DNA of 5,583 nt from the NCBI GenBank assembly GCA_012964265.1, contig DTUH01000296.1:1-5583 (forward strand), given 5' to 3'. Source of the stretch: Candidatus Lambdaproteobacteria bacterium. Lineage in GTDB: Bacteria > SAR324 > NAC60-12. A program made the translations under genes and the position numbers. Positions 5,234 through 5,583 of the stretch are shown here, piece after piece; position 1 is the stretch's first letter; each line of letters opens with the position of its first letter. The notes below the pieces were generated by a model. It worked only from the letters and a program-made list of their open reading frames with translations, was not told the DNA's origin and searched no databases.

Positions 5234-5583
5234 ATGTCTTATGTTGTGCTGGCGCGCAGACTACGCCCTTCCCGCTTCGACGATCTAATTGGACAGGAAA
5301 CCGCGGCTCAAACATTACGTAACGCGGTGCTTGCGGACAGAGTGGCTCACGCCTTTTTGTTTGCGGGGTCACGTGGTGTCGGAAAAACAAGTGCGGCCAG
5401 AATTTTGACACGGGCGCTGAATTGCCTGAATCCGGACAATGGTGATCCGTGCAATACCTGTGAAAACTGCGTTGAAATAAATCAGAATGCGTCACCGGAT
5501 GTATATGAAATTGATGCTGCATCCAACCGTGGAATTGACAATATCCGTGAGTTGCGGTATTTTTGGTGCGCTCCCTCATGCAT
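5234..5583 (+). CDS. dnaX: DNA polymerase III gamma/tau subunit, 5' fragment with foreign end
   Basis: Start of the clamp-loader ATPase that loads the beta sliding clamp and, as tau, links polymerase cores. From ATG at 5234: MSYVVLARRLRPSRFDDLIGQE, the classic DnaX opening; the Walker A loop GSRGVGKT at 45-52; four zinc-binding cysteines Cys64, Cys73, Cys76 and Cys79; and EIDAASNRGIDNIREL (92-107). The sequence should then run on as roughly R-ENV-YxP towards the DExH box. Instead residues 109 onward (YFWCAPSC) come from an inverted copy of the ClC gene. The bases from 5549 are identical to that copy, so true dnaX sequence ends between 5548 and about 5557. The frame stays open to the edge. If the ClC copy continued, dnaX would meet TGA about a dozen codons later. 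A weak GGA lies 9 bases before the ATG. Probably co-transcribed with ffs. Confidence 0.93.
   Translation, partial: MSYVVLARRLRPSRFDDLIGQETAAQTLRNAVLADRVAHAFLFAGSRGVGKTSAARILTRALNCLNPDNGDPCNTCENCVEINQNASPDVYEIDAASNRGIDNIRELRYFWCAPSC
5549..5583 (+). repeat. Inverted copy of ClC gene segment joined to dnaX
   Basis: Exact reverse complement of 4009-4043, so the plus strand here reads in the ClC coding sense. It begins at the GAG codon of the dnaX IREL motif. The first bases (GAGTTGCG) suit both genes, giving about 8 bases of microhomology at the joint. It runs to the window edge and may extend beyond. Confidence 0.95.

Noticed and set aside
5549..5583. Inverted repeats as ends of a transposon spanning 4009-5583
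   Set aside because: The repeat is coding sequence of the ClC gene, there is no transposase between the copies and no target duplication. A chimeric joint explains it better.
1..5583. CRISPR array, tRNA, insertion sequence or defence genes
   Set aside because: I found no regularly spaced direct repeats, no cloverleaf with a T-arm motif and no transposase or nuclease domains.

Overview
The window looks like chromosomal DNA of a flagellated Gram-negative bacterium. It holds a flagellar switch protein (FliM), an IHF/HU-type nucleoid protein, a Bor-type outer-membrane lipoprotein, a Ntr-type PTS EIIA domain, and the common pairing of SRP RNA with dnaX. The DNA is somewhat AT-rich by eye. A proteobacterium, perhaps from the deltaproteobacterial/SAR324 side, fits best, but nothing here fixes the taxon.

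Layout. Positions 1-233 hold no supportable gene, only small palindromes and a weak terminator. On the minus strand, 1072 to 234 encodes a Nudix (MutT-type) hydrolase followed by a Bor-like lipoprotein, probably one transcript. Only 20 bp away, fliM runs on the plus strand (1093-2118), alone and outside any flagellar operon. It converges, with a 12-bp gap, on a minus-strand ihfB-like gene (2406-2131). Next comes a minus-strand two-gene unit. It starts with an unusual regulator that fuses an excisionase/MerR-type helix-turn-helix to a PTS EIIA(Ntr) domain (4951-4271). A ClC chloride channel/transporter with two CBS domains (4308-2542) follows, and the two reading frames overlap by 38 bp. Divergent from this unit, on the plus strand, are the SRP RNA gene (about 5116-5206, ffs) and the start of dnaX (5234 to the window edge).

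The most striking observation is at the right edge. The last 35 bases (5549-5583) are an exact inverted copy of 4009-4043, inside the ClC gene. They replace the expected continuation of dnaX just after the conserved IRELR motif. The joint has about 8 bases of microhomology. It looks like an inverted chimera (amplification or assembly artefact, typical of MDA single-cell DNA) or, less likely, a real inversion breakpoint that destroys dnaX.

The best candidate for unusual biology is the HTH-EIIA/ClC pair. A phosphorylatable, DNA-binding PTS protein is translationally overlapped with an ion channel, and the ClC carries channel-like substitutions at the proton-coupling site. The gene families themselves are known. 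I see no wholly new system.
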